DNA of 5,892 nt from Anaerolineales bacterium (lineage in GTDB: Bacteria > Chloroflexota > Anaerolineae > Anaerolineales > E44-bin32). The position numbers were made by a program, and so were the translations under genes. This document shows, one piece after another, positions 5,391 through 5,892 of the stretch. The stretch spans positions 1 to 5,892 of the forward strand of contig JAGLGG010000251.1 of NCBI GenBank assembly GCA_023144145.1, in the 5' to 3' direction. Below the pieces are notes generated by a model, which was not told the origin of the DNA, searched no databases, and was given only the letters and a program-made list of their open reading frames with translations. How positions within the stretch are numbered: position 1 is the stretch's first letter; each line of letters opens with the position of its first letter.

Positions 5391-5892
5391 TGACAACAAC
5401 AGTAGAATCTAAATCTGCTTCAAAATCAAGCATAAATTTGGTTGGGCTCGGAAAATCCGACTACAAAGGACGACCGACCACATTGTGCCAGGGTTGCGGG
5501 CATAATTCCATTTCCAGTCAAATAATGGCTGCGGCCTATGAGAATTCGATCCGCCCAGAGAATATCGTCAAGTTATCGGGGATAGGTTGCTCAAGTAAAA
5601 GCCCGGCATATTTCATGAGCCGATCGCATGGCTTCAACAGCTTACATGGGCGAATGCCATCCGTCGCCACCGGTGCTCTGGTGGTAAACCGTGAGCTAAC
5701 CGCAATTGGTGTGAGTGGTGACGGTGACACTGCGAGTATTGGAATCGGCCAATTTATCCACCTTCTCCGTCGAAATGTCCCTATGGTTTACGTTGTGGAG
5801 AACAACGGCGTCTATGGCCTCACCAAAGGCCAATTCTCAGCCACCGCAGATAAAGGACAAGTGTTGAAGAAGATTGGTAAGAATCCTTTCCT
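5390..5892 (+). CDS. 2-oxoacid:ferredoxin oxidoreductase, beta subunit (KorB-like), 3' end missing
   Basis: The first 167 residues of the thiamine-diphosphate-binding beta subunit; the window ends inside the gene. Cys33 and Cys36 (LCQGCGHNSI) and Cys67 (SGIGCSSKSP) match three of the four ligands of the [4Fe-4S] cluster known in this family, with the usual spacing of 31 between the second and third. The fourth cysteine would lie past the window end. The diphosphate/Mg site is seen as GDGDTASIGIGQFIHLLRRN (110-129) and ENNGVYGLTKGQ (137-148), the family's GDGD...NN-x-x-YGLTKGQ pattern. The first motif reads CQGCGH where CPGCGH is commoner. The N terminus has an extra Ser/Thr/Lys-rich stretch of about 20 residues. 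The ATG overlaps the TAA of the alpha gene (TAATG) and has a GGAGGG site. It forms the catalytic pair with the preceding subunit; together they would carry TPP and one iron-sulfur cluster. Confidence 0.93.
   Translation, partial: MTTTVESKSASKSSINLVGLGKSDYKGRPTTLCQGCGHNSISSQIMAAAYENSIRPENIVKLSGIGCSSKSPAYFMSRSHGFNSLHGRMPSVATGALVVNRELTAIGVSGDGDTASIGIGQFIHLLRRNVPMVYVVENNGVYGLTKGQFSATADKGQVLKKIGKNPF

Overview
The window looks like chromosomal DNA of a Chloroflexota bacterium, probably an Anaerolineae-type lineage. This is inferred from protein style, not from a marker gene. The signs are a zinc-ribbon/transmembrane/LysM protein with Thr-Pro-rich (TPTP) stalks, moderate GC content, and a fused gamma-alpha 2-oxoacid:ferredoxin oxidoreductase paired with its beta subunit. 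I see no mobile element, CRISPR array, tRNA, rRNA or phage gene. The longest stretches without a gene are about 190-200 bp and both hold recognisable regulatory signals.

Left half (1-2614), all on the minus strand. Reading in the direction of transcription, a SanA/YdcF-type (DUF218) membrane-anchored protein comes first (2614-1940). It overlaps by 11 bp an HD-superfamily predicted hydrolase of the COG2316 type (1950-1378). A strong imperfect dyad covers the stop codon of the HD gene. After a 192-bp gap with its own extended -10 promoter comes a LysM cell-surface protein (1185-43) with an N-terminal cytoplasmic zinc ribbon.

Divergent control region (2615-2814). It holds a near-consensus plus-strand promoter (TTGACA, 18 bp, TATACT). 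Just downstream of the predicted start site is a perfect 13-bp inverted repeat that also contains a 16-bp palindrome and repeated ATTAGAT half-sites. The minus-strand SanA-like gene has an extended -10 placed so that transcription would begin at the A of its ATG, which suggests a leaderless mRNA.

Right half (2815-5892), all on the plus strand. A GntR-family regulator of the FadR/FCD subclass is followed 17 bp later by the fused gamma-alpha subunit of a 2-oxoacid:ferredoxin oxidoreductase (KorA-like). The beta subunit (KorB-like) overlaps it by one base (TAATG) and is cut by the window end. The three genes form one apparent operon. The simplest model is a ligand-responsive FCD repressor controlling itself and the oxidoreductase through the palindromic site at the start of the transcript. 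CoA-dependent oxidative decarboxylation of a 2-oxoacid with reduction of ferredoxin is known for the family; the exact substrate is not evident here.

No clearly new system is visible. The points most worth a second look are the regulator-operator arrangement, the Asp-to-His change at the predicted metal site of the FCD domain, the probable leaderless transcript, and the zinc-ribbon/LysM architecture with cysteine pairs outside the membrane.
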